Shown: positions 54,066-63,648 of the stretch, piece after piece
Layout of the letters: each line of letters opens with the position of its first letter
Position numbering within the stretch: the first letter of the stretch is position 1
Assembly: GCF_900156785.1 (NCBI RefSeq)
Contig: NZ_FTOP01000010.1
Span: 1 to 64,000 of the forward strand
Length of the DNA stretch: 64,000 nt
DNA from: Belliella pelovolcani
Lineage (GTDB): Bacteria; Bacteroidota; Bacteroidia; Cytophagales; Cyclobacteriaceae
Reading direction: 5' to 3'
Made by a program: the position numbers and the translations under genes
Notes under the pieces: generated by a model
Seen by the model: only the letters and a program-made list of their open reading frames with translations
Databases searched by the model: none
What the model was told of the DNA's origin: nothing

Positions 54066-54596
54066 CTATTCAAAACTTTTTTTATTCACTTCTGTAGCAC
54101 CAGAAGACTTAAGAATATCTCCTATTTTTTCTTCGCCAAGACCTGAATTCGTAGCCAAATCAATAGCCACTACATGCTTATCATCGGTTATTCTTAGATC
54201 AAAGATCCTAGGTTGTGCCCAAGGCTTAAGATTAGATGATACGAAGAAAACACCACACATACCGAAAGCAGCAAGGAGAACTGTCAACTCAAAAGTAACT
54301 GGGATAAAATCAGGGAAAGCAGCATGATCTTTACCACCGATGATCATCGGCCAATCAATTTTCATCATGTAAAACTGCATGACCAAAGCCAATGTAGTTC
54401 CTAGCATTCCGAAAAGAAATGCAGCAATTGGAAGCTTACTTCTTTTATAACCAAGTACATCATCTATACCGTGTACTGGGAAAGGTGAATAAACTTCATG
54501 GATCTTCACTCCATTACCTCTTACTTTGGCAATAGCATCTAATAATACATCCTCATCATCAAATACACCGAGGACAAAATTCTTATCTCTTTCCAT
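54066..54596 (-). CDS. actD: Alternative complex III subunit ActD (DUF3341)
   Basis: A 176-residue membrane protein with two helices (LPIAAFLFGMLGTTLALVMQFYM and FIPVTFELTVLLAAFGMCGVFFVSSN) between a cytoplasmic domain (VLGVFDDEDVLLDAIAKVRGNGVKIHEVYSPFPVHGID) and a C-terminal domain (RIFDLRITDDKHVVAIDL). This is the DUF3341 layout that always accompanies ActB/ActC. Cofactor-free in known complexes. Only 2 bp lie between the actC stop and its start. Confidence 0.92.
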   Translation of the reverse strand: MERDKNFVLGVFDDEDVLLDAIAKVRGNGVKIHEVYSPFPVHGIDDVLGYKRSKLPIAAFLFGMLGTTLALVMQFYMMKIDWPMIIGGKDHAAFPDFIPVTFELTVLLAAFGMCGVFFVSSNLKPWAQPRIFDLRITDDKHVVAIDLATNSGLGEEKIGDILKSSGATEVNKKSFE

Positions 54597-54598
54597 GA

Positions 54599-55963
54599 TT
54601 ATTTATTTACTTTTTCTGATGAAGACTTAACAATTGACTTAACCTCTGCCATGTTGATCACTGGGAAGAATTTAGCGAATAACAAGAACAAAGTGAAGAA
54701 CAAACCGAAGGTGAATAAATATACACCAATATCTGATAACGTTGGATAGAACATTGCCCAAGATGAAGGCAAGAAATCTCTATGAAGTGAAGTTACGATA
54801 ATCACAAAACGTTCAAACCACATTCCTATATTCACTACCAAAGAAAGGATGAAAGTAGCTACAATTGAAGTTCTAATTTTCTTGAACCAGAATAATTGTG
54901 GAGAGATCACATTACAAGTCATCATAGACCAATAAGCCCACCAATAAGGACCAAATGCTCTATTGATGAATGCGTACTGCTCTGCTGCTACACCAGAATA
55001 CCAAGCTATAAAGAATTCAGTAATATAAGCTATACCTACAATTGAACCAGTAATGATGATTACGATATTCATCAACTCAATATGACCAATCGTAATATAA
55101 TCCTCAAGTTTGAATACTTTTCTAGTGATGATCATCAAGGTCAATACCATGGCAAAGCCAGAGAAAATCGCACCCGCCACGAAATATGGAGGGAAGATAG
55201 TGGTGTGCCAGCCTGGAATTACAGAAGTAGCAAAGTCAAATGATACAATCGTGTGTACAGAAAGTACAAGAGGCGTCGCCAAACCAGCCAAAATCAAAGC
55301 AACTGATTCATATCTGCTCCAAGTCTTAGCTGCTCCATCCCAACCAAAGGAAAGTGCTCCATAAATTGTTTTTCTCAAACCAGTAGCTCTATCCCTGATC
55401 GTAGCGAAATCTGGAATCAAACCGATGTACCAGAAAACCAATGAAACAGAGAAATAGGTAGAGATTGCAAATACGTCCCAAAGAAGTGGAGAGTTGAAGT
55501 TTACCCAAAGAGATCCAAAGGTATTAGGTAGCGGAAGTGCCCAATAAGCACCTAGCCAAGGTCTACCCATGTGAATGACAGGGAACATCGCAGCACAAAT
55601 AACAGCGAAGATCGTCATTGCTTCTGCTGCTCTGTTGATCGCCATTCTCCATTTCTGTCTGAACAACAACAATACAGCAGAGATCAGCGTACCAGCGTGA
55701 CCGATACCAACCCACCAAACGAAATTGGTAATATCCCAAGCCCAACCAATGGTTTTATTCAATCCCCACATACCGATACCTTCCCAAAGGGTAGCTACCA
55801 GCGCAAGGCTTCCTAACAATAGGGCACCCACTGCAACCAAAAGGCCAAGGATCCAACCAAGAGTTGGTTTACCTTCTACCTGTCTTGATACGTCATGGGT
55901 GACGTCTTTTAAGGTTTTACCGCCTGTAATTAGCGGCTCACGTACGGATGAAGTAACCTGCAT
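54599..55963 (-). CDS. actC: Alternative complex III subunit ActC (NrfD/PsrC-like)
   Basis: A 454-residue polytopic membrane subunit with about ten helices of the NrfD family, which forms the quinol-binding site together with the Fe-S subunit. It shows [19 protein letters not shown] near 90, the [24 protein letters not shown] block near 125, [31 protein letters not shown] near 240 and an [16 protein letters not shown] block near 333. The start is preceded by actB with 18 bp between. Function follows from the known Rhodothermus and Flavobacterium complexes. Confidence 0.94.
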   Translation of the reverse strand: MQVTSSVREPLITGGKTLKDVTHDVSRQVEGKPTLGWILGLLVAVGALLLGSLALVATLWEGIGMWGLNKTIGWAWDITNFVWWVGIGHAGTLISAVLLLFRQKWRMAINRAAEAMTIFAVICAAMFPVIHMGRPWLGAYWALPLPNTFGSLWVNFNSPLLWDVFAISTYFSVSLVFWYIGLIPDFATIRDRATGLRKTIYGALSFGWDGAAKTWSRYESVALILAGLATPLVLSVHTIVSFDFATSVIPGWHTTIFPPYFVAGAIFSGFAMVLTLMIITRKVFKLEDYITIGHIELMNIVIIITGSIVGIAYITEFFIAWYSGVAAEQYAFINRAFGPYWWAYWSMMTCNVISPQLFWFKKIRTSIVATFILSLVVNIGMWFERFVIIVTSLHRDFLPSSWAMFYPTLSDIGVYLFTFGLFFTLFLLFAKFFPVINMAEVKSIVKSSSEKVNK

Positions 55964-55981
55964 ATCTTATAAAATTATTTA

Positions 55982-58900
55982 TTACGCTTCTGATTTATCC
56001 TTATTTCTGATTTTAGTAAAGTACCATACGTTAGGGTTGACATTAACCTCTTCTAACACGTGGTATGCTCGCTCTTCATTTACCTCTTTGGTTGCAGAAA
56101 GCGTTTCTTCCTGAATCTTCAAGGTAGCAGTGATCTTACTGTTCGGATCGTTCATGTCTCCAAAAACAATCGCATCAGTCGGACAGGCCGTAGCACAAGC
56201 GGTGTTGATTTCTCCATCTTGGATTTTTCTACCTTCTTTTTTGGCAGTCAATTTTCCTGATTGGATTCTCTGAACACACATAGAGCATTTTTCAATTACA
56301 CCTCTAGCTCTTACCGTTACATCAGGATTCAATACCATTTTACCCATGTCATCATTCTGAGCTACATTGACTGCAGCAAATGATTTATTGTCGTGGTATT
56401 TGAACCAGTTGAATCTTCTTACTTTATAAGGACAGTTGTTAGCACAGTACCTTGTACCAATACATCTGTTGTAAGTCATTTGGTTGAGACCCTCAGAAGA
56501 GTGTGTAGTCGCAGCCACAGGGCATACTGTCTCACATGGCGCGTTGTTACAGTGCTGACACATCATTGGTTGGAATACTACCTCTGGATTTTCAGCGGCG
56601 ATTTCCAAACCATCATTATCACCCACTTCAGCATCAGAAGAATAGTATCTATCAATTCTGATCCAAGCCATCTCTCTTCTGTTGAGCACTTCTTGCTTAC
56701 CTACTACTGCCACGTTGTTTTCAACTTGACAAGCTACAGTACACGCGCCACAACCGATACAAGAGTTCATGTCAATCGCAAGACCCCAGTGGTGTTGGCT
56801 ATATTGATGACCTTTCCAAAGTGAAATTTTAGAAGGTTTTACAAACTCACCTTCTTTGTAAATTTTAGGCTGATATCTACCTGCATAAGCATTCTCTTTG
56901 TATTCAGGAAGGATTGATTCCTGCACGACAAAGTTTCTACCCATATAGGTCTGATGCGTCTGAGTTTGCGCAATTTTATATTTATCAGAGGTCAACTCTA
57001 CAGTCACACCTTCAGTTACCTCAAAGTTTACAAATCCATTATTAACAGAGAGCAATTCATAAGCATTGATACCGACACCATTAGCTACTCTACCTGCTTT
57101 AGTTCTACCATAACCCAATGCTAATCCAACAGTACCGATAGCCTGACCTGGTTGAACTAATACTGGAACTATAATGGACTTATCCCCAATGGTTACTTTG
57201 GCTTTTTGAGTTGCTCCTTCGAACATCTTCAAACCATTTTCATTTGCCCACTTTTGAGAAACTGTCAAATAGTTATCCCATGTGGCTTTAGAGATTGGAT
57301 CAGACATCTCTTGCAACCATGGGTTGTTTGCAAAAGTACCATTACCTATACCTATTTTTGTATAAACAACCAATTCTGTTCCTGCATTATCAGCTTTGTA
57401 GGTCCTTGCAACAGCAGCAGCTGCAGCAGAAGCATCACCATTAGCAGTTAAGGTAGAAGAGGTAGATTCTAAGCTATACACGCCGTTGAAAAGTGATCTA
57501 TCCCAGAATTCTTGAAAATCTGAAGTTTCAGATTGAGCAGCAAAAAGAGAAGCTCTCCAATTTTCTTGTAAGAAATCGTAGTAGTTAGTTTCTTCACCAG
57601 CCCAAACCAAAAAAGACTCCTGTGCTTGTCTTGTATCGAAAAGAGGAGAGATTGTAGGCTGAGCAAGAGAGAATTCACCTTTTCTTGGATTGAAATCATT
57701 CCAAGACTCTAAGTAATGATGATCAGGAGCTACATACTGCACCAAAGAAGCAGTCTCATCCATAGTGCCATTTGTTGCAATGGATACTTTTGCTTTTTCT
57801 ATTCCTGAAGCTACCTCAGCACCCCTAACAAAATCATATACAGGATTACAGTTGTAGAAAACTACCCCTCCAACTCTTCCAGCATTCAAATCAGTAACAA
57901 ACTGATTCATTTTTGCATCATCCCCTTTACGGAAATAAGAAGGAGTAGAGAAGTCTACTGTATTACCATTGTTATTTAGTAAATCATTAATCGCATTGAC
58001 AATGACTTGAACATTCGGATCATTAGAACCTGAAACTACCAAGGAAGCACCTCGATTAGCCCATAGTTCGTTGGCTGCTTTGTCAAGGTTTGCAACATCA
58101 ACAGTTGCTGCATTGAATGAAGCAGCACCAGCTTTTCTAGCCAATGCATTGTACAACGCAAGAACAGCCAATCCACTAGCTGATGCTTTCATTGGTGTTC
58201 TATAATCAGCATTTGAACCTGTCAAAGAAAGATTGGATTCAAACTGATAATGCCTTGACATTTCAGGCTTCTCTTTGGTAATCTTTCTACCTTTTGCGTA
58301 TTGCTTTGCAAACTCAATAGGTGAAATCCATGTACCTAGGAAATCTGCACCGAAACTAACAATGACTTTTGCTCTATCAAATCTATAGGTAGGAAGTACA
58401 GCATATCCATATACAGTCTCAGCTGCTTTGGTGATACCATAACTTGAAACAGGATCATAAGTAATCACCTCAGCTCCACCAAAAGAATCAGCAAACTTAG
58501 CTAAAGCCTTTTCTGTAGAAGGAGAAAGGATAGTATTTGTAACAATTTTAACTGTACCTGCTGCAGCAAGTTTAGATTTCACTTCTGCATCAATTGTAGA
58601 CCAGTCAGATTTTTCACCATTGATATATGGTCCAGCCAATCTTTGCTTGTCATAAAGAGAAAGTACAGAGGCTTCCACTATAGCGCTGACACCTTTACCG
58701 TTGATTGGAGAAAGTTCGTTTCCATCAACTTTTATAGGTCTACCTTCCCTAGTTTTCACTACGACTGCGGCATAATCTCCACCAGAAGCAAAAGTAGAAG
58801 CGTAATAGTTTGGTATAGATGGGTTGATATCAACAGGTTTGTTGACATAAGGAATAGCCTTTCTTACGGGAGCTTCACAGGCTGCTAATGATGCAGCCGC

Positions 58901-59065
58901 CAAGCTAAATCCCATCAACTTGAGGAAGTCTCTTCTTGAAGGTCCTTCTTCACCGTTGGAAGATGATGTAAATTCAGGGAATTCTCTATCAGCATTTTTA
59001 ACAAACTCAGGATCGTTTGTCAATTGCTCTATTCCTTTCCAATATGTCTTATTATTTTCTTTCAT
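55982..59065 (-). CDS. actB: Alternative complex III subunit ActB (molybdopterin-like fold with Fe-S domain)
   Basis: A 1027-residue exported subunit. The Tat-type signal RRDFLKLMGFSLAAASLAAC ends in a lipobox Cys (62). The first part (about 60-720) has the molybdopterin oxidoreductase fold without a cofactor in known complexes; the second (about 750-990) carries four ferredoxin-type cysteine groups: CIGCGACTVACQVENN, CQHCNNAPCETVCP, CIGTRYCANNCPYK, and CSMCVQRI...CATACPTD. It transfers electrons from quinol to the heme subunits. Gene order actA-B-C-D-E-F matches the canonical cluster. Confidence 0.95.
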   Translation of the reverse strand: MKENNKTYWKGIEQLTNDPEFVKNADREFPEFTSSSNGEEGPSRRDFLKLMGFSLAAASLAACEAPVRKAIPYVNKPVDINPSIPNYYASTFASGGDYAAVVVKTREGRPIKVDGNELSPINGKGVSAIVEASVLSLYDKQRLAGPYINGEKSDWSTIDAEVKSKLAAAGTVKIVTNTILSPSTEKALAKFADSFGGAEVITYDPVSSYGITKAAETVYGYAVLPTYRFDRAKVIVSFGADFLGTWISPIEFAKQYAKGRKITKEKPEMSRHYQFESNLSLTGSNADYRTPMKASASGLAVLALYNALARKAGAASFNAATVDVANLDKAANELWANRGASLVVSGSNDPNVQVIVNAINDLLNNNGNTVDFSTPSYFRKGDDAKMNQFVTDLNAGRVGGVVFYNCNPVYDFVRGAEVASGIEKAKVSIATNGTMDETASLVQYVAPDHHYLESWNDFNPRKGEFSLAQPTISPLFDTRQAQESFLVWAGEETNYYDFLQENWRASLFAAQSETSDFQEFWDRSLFNGVYSLESTSSTLTANGDASAAAAAVARTYKADNAGTELVVYTKIGIGNGTFANNPWLQEMSDPISKATWDNYLTVSQKWANENGLKMFEGATQKAKVTIGDKSIIVPVLVQPGQAIGTVGLALGYGRTKAGRVANGVGINAYELLSVNNGFVNFEVTEGVTVELTSDKYKIAQTQTHQTYMGRNFVVQESILPEYKENAYAGRYQPKIYKEGEFVKPSKISLWKGHQYSQHHWGLAIDMNSCIGCGACTVACQVENNVAVVGKQEVLNRREMAWIRIDRYYSSDAEVGDNDGLEIAAENPEVVFQPMMCQHCNNAPCETVCPVAATTHSSEGLNQMTYNRCIGTRYCANNCPYKVRRFNWFKYHDNKSFAAVNVAQNDDMGKMVLNPDVTVRARGVIEKCSMCVQRIQSGKLTAKKEGRKIQDGEINTACATACPTDAIVFGDMNDPNSKITATLKIQEETLSATKEVNEERAYHVLEEVNVNPNVWYFTKIRNKDKSEA

Positions 59066-59102
59066 TTTATAGTCAAGAAAAGTAGGTTCTGAATTGATTT
59101 AA

Positions 59103-60362
59103 TTAATAGTGACACTTAGCACATTCCAAGCCTCCGATATCCTTCACTTTAAGTGCATTCTTGCTGTCGGAATGTAATTGCACCAATTTATCATAATACT
59201 CGTTGCCAGCAGCATTGATATCAGTCTGTCTGTGACAGTCAATACACCAGCCCATTGTCAAGGAGCTATGCTGATAGACCACTTCCATTTCTTCTATTGG
59301 ACCATGGCAAGTCTGACACTCGATACCTCCCACCGCTACGTGTTGAGCATGGTTAAAATAGGCCAAATCTGGAAGGTTGTGAATCCTCACCCACTCAATT
59401 GGCTGATTATTATCGACTGCATTATAGATTTTTTGAATTTCTGGCGAAATACCATCTTTTCCACCTACATTCTGAATGTGTGTATGACAGTTCATACAAA
59501 TGTTGGCTGAAGGGATATTTGCTGATTTACCCAATTCTACTCCAGTATGACAGTATTGACACTCAATTTCGTATTGGCCAGCGTGTAACTGATGCGAGAA
59601 GGCAATAGGCTGCTTCGGTGCATATCCTTGCTGTATACCAACAGAATATAGACCATCGATAGCTGTTTTAGCCACTAAAGCCACTACAAGAGCCGTAACG
59701 ATAATTACAAAAGCATCACTTTTCAGTACTTTAGAGAAATTAAATTTCTGATTGATGAATTCTTGATCCTCCTCATCTAATTTCTGACTGTTTAGATACT
59801 TGGTCAAAACAGAGATAATCAGACCTAGGACAATTAGAATAAGCAAAAGTACAACGACTAATACAGCTAGGATGATTGTCAAATATTCACTAGGTACACC
59901 TGAGCCTCCGCCTGCTGATGCTGCTCCACTACCGTCACCGCCATCTGCTACGGCAGCTTCTTTATCACCATATTCAATATATGAAAGTAGGTTATCAAGA
60001 TCAGTGTCACTTAAAAACTCGTGACTTGGCATCGCAAGGTTGTTGTACTCCTTGTAGATGGCGTTAGCTTGTGCATCTCCAGATGCAATTAAAGCACCAG
60101 AGTTTCTGATGAAACTTTTAGCCCAATCGATAGATCTTCTATCAGTCACTCCTCTCAGGGCAGGGCCTGTGTACTTTTGATCCAGTTTGTGACAAGTTTT
60201 ACAGTTAGCATTGAAGATGGATTTACCAGCAGCAATCGCTTCTTCACTGTCAGAAACATCAGGATTAGCTCCAAAGGCTTGCGCTCCCAACACGAGGAAG
60301 AACACCATGGCCATTGTGCTAATTCTTAAGGGAACACTTAATATTGAGCGTTTGATCGACAT
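59103..60362 (-). CDS. actA: Alternative complex III multiheme cytochrome ActA fused to a monoheme domain
   Basis: A 419-residue c-type cytochrome with six heme sites. The N-terminus is a signal (VPLRISTMAMVFFLVLGAQAFG). A monoheme cytochrome c domain has CKTCH near 55, with MPSHEF as the probable Met ligand. A Gly/Ser linker leads to a membrane helix (LTIILAVLVVVLLLILIVLGLIISVL), and a second helix near 220 precedes the pentaheme part with CQYCH, CMNCH, CQTCH, CIDCH and CAKCH. In Rhodothermus the multiheme subunit has five hemes, so this copy carries an added monoheme domain. First gene of the ACIII-oxidase operon; a clear promoter lies 50 bp upstream. Confidence 0.92.
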   Translation of the reverse strand: MSIKRSILSVPLRISTMAMVFFLVLGAQAFGANPDVSDSEEAIAAGKSIFNANCKTCHKLDQKYTGPALRGVTDRRSIDWAKSFIRNSGALIASGDAQANAIYKEYNNLAMPSHEFLSDTDLDNLLSYIEYGDKEAAVADGGDGSGAASAGGGSGVPSEYLTIILAVLVVVLLLILIVLGLIISVLTKYLNSQKLDEEDQEFINQKFNFSKVLKSDAFVIIVTALVVALVAKTAIDGLYSVGIQQGYAPKQPIAFSHQLHAGQYEIECQYCHTGVELGKSANIPSANICMNCHTHIQNVGGKDGISPEIQKIYNAVDNNQPIEWVRIHNLPDLAYFNHAQHVAVGGIECQTCHGPIEEMEVVYQHSSLTMGWCIDCHRQTDINAAGNEYYDKLVQLHSDSKNALKVKDIGGLECAKCHY

Positions 60363-60411
60363 ATTTATTACTTATTAAACAGTTTAATTCACGGTTTTCA
60401 AATAAACAGTG

Positions 60412-60442
60412 CAAATGTACTACCCCAATTCTACATTTCAAA
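60412..60442 (-). promoter_or_regulatory. Promoter of the ACIII-cytochrome oxidase operon
   Basis: On the minus strand TTTG (60439-60442), 19 bp, then TACATTTG (60412-60419). Both elements and the spacing match the Bacteroidota consensus. Transcription would start near 60405, giving a leader of about 43 nt before the actA ATG. No other promoter of this quality is seen down to the terminator at 45.4 kb. Confidence 0.85.
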
Positions 60443-60644
60443 CTTGACTTCCATACATGGTAAGGAACAGTAAACAGCCTTACGCTAATTGTATTTATTT
60501 GTTTTTCAACACCTTACAAATATTAATCTCAAAGACCTGATAATTTAGAATCTTTATAAATAAATCTTAGAATGCATAAAATATATGGATGGTTATTATT
60601 AATGAAATTTGTAAAAACTTATTGGATTAATTTCTGGATGCTAT
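60443..60644. other. Spacer between divergent promoters
   Basis: About 200 bp between the actA promoter and the tRNA-Cys promoter. AT-rich, no reading frame, hairpin or recognisable operator seen. Confidence 0.5.
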
Positions 60645-60675
60645 TTTGGAAAAATTGAGATTATCTCTACATTTG
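60645..60675 (+). promoter_or_regulatory. Promoter of tRNA-Cys
   Basis: TTTG (60645-60648), 19 bp, then TACATTTG (60668-60675). It has the same -7 octamer and spacing as the actA promoter on the other strand. The predicted start near 60682 lies about 10 nt before the mature tRNA. Confidence 0.85.
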
Positions 60676-60691
60676 CATTCCGTTTACAAAG

Positions 60692-60765
60692 GGTCGGGTG
60701 GCCGAGTGGCTAGGCAGAGGTCTGCAAAACCTTGTACAGCGGTTCGAATCCGCTCTCGACCTCCA
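60692..60765 (+). tRNA. tRNA-Cys (anticodon GCA)
   Basis: A full cloverleaf can be drawn. The acceptor GGTCGGG (60692-60698) pairs with CTCGACC (60755-60761) with one G-T pair. The D-arm is GCC...GGC, and the anticodon stem is GAGGT/ACCTT around the loop CTGCAAA (anticodon GCA). The T-stem is AGCGG/CCGCT with loop TTCGAAT, and CCA is encoded after discriminator T. Length 74 nt. It has its own promoter and terminator. Confidence 0.97.
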
Positions 60766-60772
60766 AAATCAA

Positions 60773-60800
60773 AAAAGCATCTCTTGACAGGGATGCTTTT
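60773..60800 (+). terminator. Terminator of tRNA-Cys
   Basis: AAAAGCATC (60773-60781) pairs with GATGCTTTT (60792-60800) around a 10-nt loop, followed by ATTTTTT. It starts 8 bp after the tRNA 3' end. Confidence 0.8.
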
Positions 60801-60913
60801 ATTTTTTAAGTATGCTCACCCATTGATCCAAGAACCTATCCATTTGACATTTTTTCTTAGCATTCCTACAGGTTATTTGATATCTTAAAAAATATCAAAA
60901 AATCATCTTTGCT

Positions 60914-61375
60914 ATGAAAACTATTTCCTTGCAAATCAACGGTAAAAAACATCAGGTTGAAGTAGAGCCAGAAGAACCACTTTTGTACATCCTCAGAGAA
61001 GAATTTCAATTATCAGGAGCAAAGTTCGGTTGTGGATTACAGCAATGTGCAGCTTGCCTCGTGTTAGTAGATAACTCAGCCCAATACACTTGTGTAAGCC
61101 CATGTGAGAACTTTGAAGGAAAAACTATAGAAACAATTGAAGGTCTTCGCAAAGGAGATAAGCTACACCCTATTCAAAAAGCATTTATTGAAGTGCAAGC
61201 TGCACAATGCGGCTACTGTCTCAATGGTATGATCATCAGCGCTGTCGCTTTGCTAAGAGAAAATCCAAACCCTACAGAAGAGGAAATCAAGGCTTCGTTA
61301 CATAAAGTAATCTGTCGTTGTGGTACGCATTCAAGGTTTGTTAAAGCCGTAAAAAATGTCTCCGGATATAGATAA
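60914..61375 (+). CDS. 2Fe-2S subunit of an isoquinoline 1-oxidoreductase-like molybdenum hydroxylase
   Basis: A 153-residue electron-transfer subunit of the xanthine oxidase superfamily. The plant-type [2Fe-2S] cluster uses FGCGLQQCAACLVLV (Cys-x4-Cys-x2-Cys, about 38-47) with a fourth Cys in YTCVS. A second, helical [2Fe-2S] domain has QCGYCLNGM near 97 and VICRCGTHSRF near 135. There is no signal peptide, which is normal for this subunit; it may be carried out with the Tat-targeted large subunit. The large subunit gene starts 10 bp downstream. Confidence 0.92.
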   Translation: MKTISLQINGKKHQVEVEPEEPLLYILREEFQLSGAKFGCGLQQCAACLVLVDNSAQYTCVSPCENFEGKTIETIEGLRKGDKLHPIQKAFIEVQAAQCGYCLNGMIISAVALLRENPNPTEEEIKASLHKVICRCGTHSRFVKAVKNVSGYR

Positions 61376-61385
61376 ACTTTAGATT

Positions 61386-63608
61386 ATGAAAAACTTCAAA
61401 TTACCCCTCACAAATAGACGGTCATTTTTAAAAACATCTGGACACTTATTGATTGGGTTCAATCTTTTCCCTCTTTCATTTTGTAGTACCAAAGAAACTG
61501 AAGAACTAAAGAATTTATATCATGGAATTCCAGAGCGACCGCATAAAGGCCGGGAGATCATTGATTCTTGGATCAGGTTGGATGCTGAGGGATACGTTAC
61601 CATTTTGACAGGAAAGCAAGAGCTGGGTCAAGGCATCAGGACAGCATTGATGCAAATCGCAGCCGAAGAACTTGATGTCCCTTTCGAAAAATGTCGTATC
61701 ATCAATGGTGACACTGGACAAACTGCTAATGAAGGCTACACTGCTGGAAGCAACTCCGTAGAAGGAAGTGGTAGTGCAATTCGTCAAGCTGCGGCAGAAG
61801 CTAGATTATTTTTATTAAAAGAAGTGGGTAAAGAATGGAATATTTCAATAGAAAATCTCAAAGTAAAAGACGGGATCATCCTTGGCCCTGAAGGAAAGAA
61901 AAAAACATTTTGGGAAATCCTAAATGGTAAGTATTTGGAAGAAAATATCACAGGAGAGGCAGAATTCAAGTCCCCAGACAGACATCAAATCATAGGCAAA
62001 CCATATCAAAGGGCAGAAATCCTAGATATGGTTCAAGGAAAACCGCACTTTGTCCATGACTTGAGGTTCCCAGATATGCTACATGCAAGGGTCGTTCATC
62101 CCCCCTCTTATGGTTCAAAACTAAAATCTCTTGACACAAGCTCGATTATGGAAATATCGGGAGTTGAGCATGTAATTGTAGATGGGAGCTTTGTAGCTGT
62201 TGTCGCCAAAAGAGAGTATCAAGCCATCAAAGCTTGGGAAAAAATCAGAGCAATAAGCGAGTGGGAAAAATCACTAATCAAAATCAGCCCTAAGGTTCTT
62301 TTTGAAGATATGAAGCGAAATTCAGCAGCCCCACAGCAAGTGGAAAAGCACCTTGATATTAATTCAGCAATCGACAAGTCAGCAAAAACTTTAAAATCAA
62401 CATATACCAAACCTTATCACATGCACGGCTCAACAGGGCCAGGCTGTTCTATATCCTTATGGAAAGATGATCAGCTTACTGTTTGGTCACCGACACAAGG
62501 GGTCTATCCCTTACAAAACACGCTTTCGGATTTATTTGGACTAAAAAAAGAGCAAATCAGATGCATAGGTATGCCGGGGTCTGGCTGCTATGGCCACAAC
62601 AGTGCTGATGATGTATCTGCAGAATCAGCATTGATCGCCAAGCAGGTACCAGGGAAACACATCAGACTTCAGTGGATGCGAGATAGTGAACATCAATGGG
62701 AGCCTTATGGATCAGCTATGCAGATTGCGCTTGAAGCAGGTATAGATCAAGAAGGCAAAATCACAGCTTGGAAAACACAGATTTGGTCAGATACCCACAG
62801 CACTCGGCCCAATGGAAAAGCAGGCCATTACATCTCTGCTAGACATCTGGAAAATGCTTTTGAGTTTCAAAAGGGAGGGTTTTCAGGTGGATCCTACAGA
62901 AATGCCGCTCCACTTTATACAATTCCTGATCGAGAACTCCTACTTCATAATTATGAAGGACCATTAAGAACTTCGGCATTGAGGGGCCTCGGGGCTTATG
63001 GGAATATTTTTGCATTAGAGTCATTCATGGACGAGTTAGCAAAAGCAGCTGAAATAGACCCATTTGAATTTAGAATTAAAAACCTCAATAACCCAAGAGC
63101 CATTGAGGTCATTCAAAGCTTAAAACTTAAAAGCAATTGGGAGAATAGAGATCAAAGCCGAGATGTTGGTTACGGTTTGGCATTTGCCCAATACAAGAAC
63201 TCTGCTTCCTATTATGCGGTGCTTGCAGAAATCCACAAAAGTGAACAAGAAGGCAAATTTCGATTACACAAACTCACAGGAGTCATCGATTCGGGTCAAT
63301 GCATCAATCCGGACGGCTTAAAAAATCAAACTGAAGGAGGAATGATTCAGTCTGCGAGTTGGACAATCTTGGAAGCGGTCCAATACGATGAAAATGGAAT
63401 CACAAGCAAAGACTGGAGTAGCTACCCTATCTTGCGGACAAATAACGTCCCCGAAGTCGAAGTCCACATCATCAATCGACCTGAAGAAAAACCACTTGGC
63501 GCAGGCGAGGCAGCCCAAGGCCCAGTTGCTGCAGCGATTGTCAATGCGCTATCATCTATTTTGGGAAGGAGAATATATGACTTGCCCTTGAGGGAGTATT
63601 TTTCTTAA
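61386..63608 (+). CDS. Molybdopterin-binding large subunit, IorB-like aldehyde/azaheterocycle oxidoreductase
   Basis: A 740-residue molybdenum-hydroxylase subunit. The N-terminus TNRRSFLKTSGHLLIGFNLFPLSFC is a twin-arginine signal followed by a Cys at 33 that could be lipidated. Then come the a/b-hammerhead repeat (RLDAEGYVTILTGKQELGQGIRTALMQIAAEEL) and molybdopterin-binding segments (GMPGSGCYGHNSADDVSAESALIAKQV, GGSYRNAAP, GPLRTSALRGLGAYGNIFALESFMDELA). The catalytic Glu region is LGAGEAAQGPVAAAIVNAL near 707. IorAB-type enzymes hydroxylate N-heterocycles or oxidise aldehydes; the substrate here is unknown. No FAD subunit is present, as expected for this type. Confidence 0.9.
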   Translation: MKNFKLPLTNRRSFLKTSGHLLIGFNLFPLSFCSTKETEELKNLYHGIPERPHKGREIIDSWIRLDAEGYVTILTGKQELGQGIRTALMQIAAEELDVPFEKCRIINGDTGQTANEGYTAGSNSVEGSGSAIRQAAAEARLFLLKEVGKEWNISIENLKVKDGIILGPEGKKKTFWEILNGKYLEENITGEAEFKSPDRHQIIGKPYQRAEILDMVQGKPHFVHDLRFPDMLHARVVHPPSYGSKLKSLDTSSIMEISGVEHVIVDGSFVAVVAKREYQAIKAWEKIRAISEWEKSLIKISPKVLFEDMKRNSAAPQQVEKHLDINSAIDKSAKTLKSTYTKPYHMHGSTGPGCSISLWKDDQLTVWSPTQGVYPLQNTLSDLFGLKKEQIRCIGMPGSGCYGHNSADDVSAESALIAKQVPGKHIRLQWMRDSEHQWEPYGSAMQIALEAGIDQEGKITAWKTQIWSDTHSTRPNGKAGHYISARHLENAFEFQKGGFSGGSYRNAAPLYTIPDRELLLHNYEGPLRTSALRGLGAYGNIFALESFMDELAKAAEIDPFEFRIKNLNNPRAIEVIQSLKLKSNWENRDQSRDVGYGLAFAQYKNSASYYAVLAEIHKSEQEGKFRLHKLTGVIDSGQCINPDGLKNQTEGGMIQSASWTILEAVQYDENGITSKDWSSYPILRTNNVPEVEVHIINRPEEKPLGAGEAAQGPVAAAIVNALSSILGRRIYDLPLREYFS

Positions 63609-63648
63609 AAGTTAAGAAGGGTTTAAGATAAAGCTAAGAACGTTCAAT

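Noticed and set aside
60646-60888. An 80-codon open frame on the plus strand covering the tRNA-Cys gene
   Set aside because: It runs through a complete tRNA, its promoter and terminator; coding is not credible.
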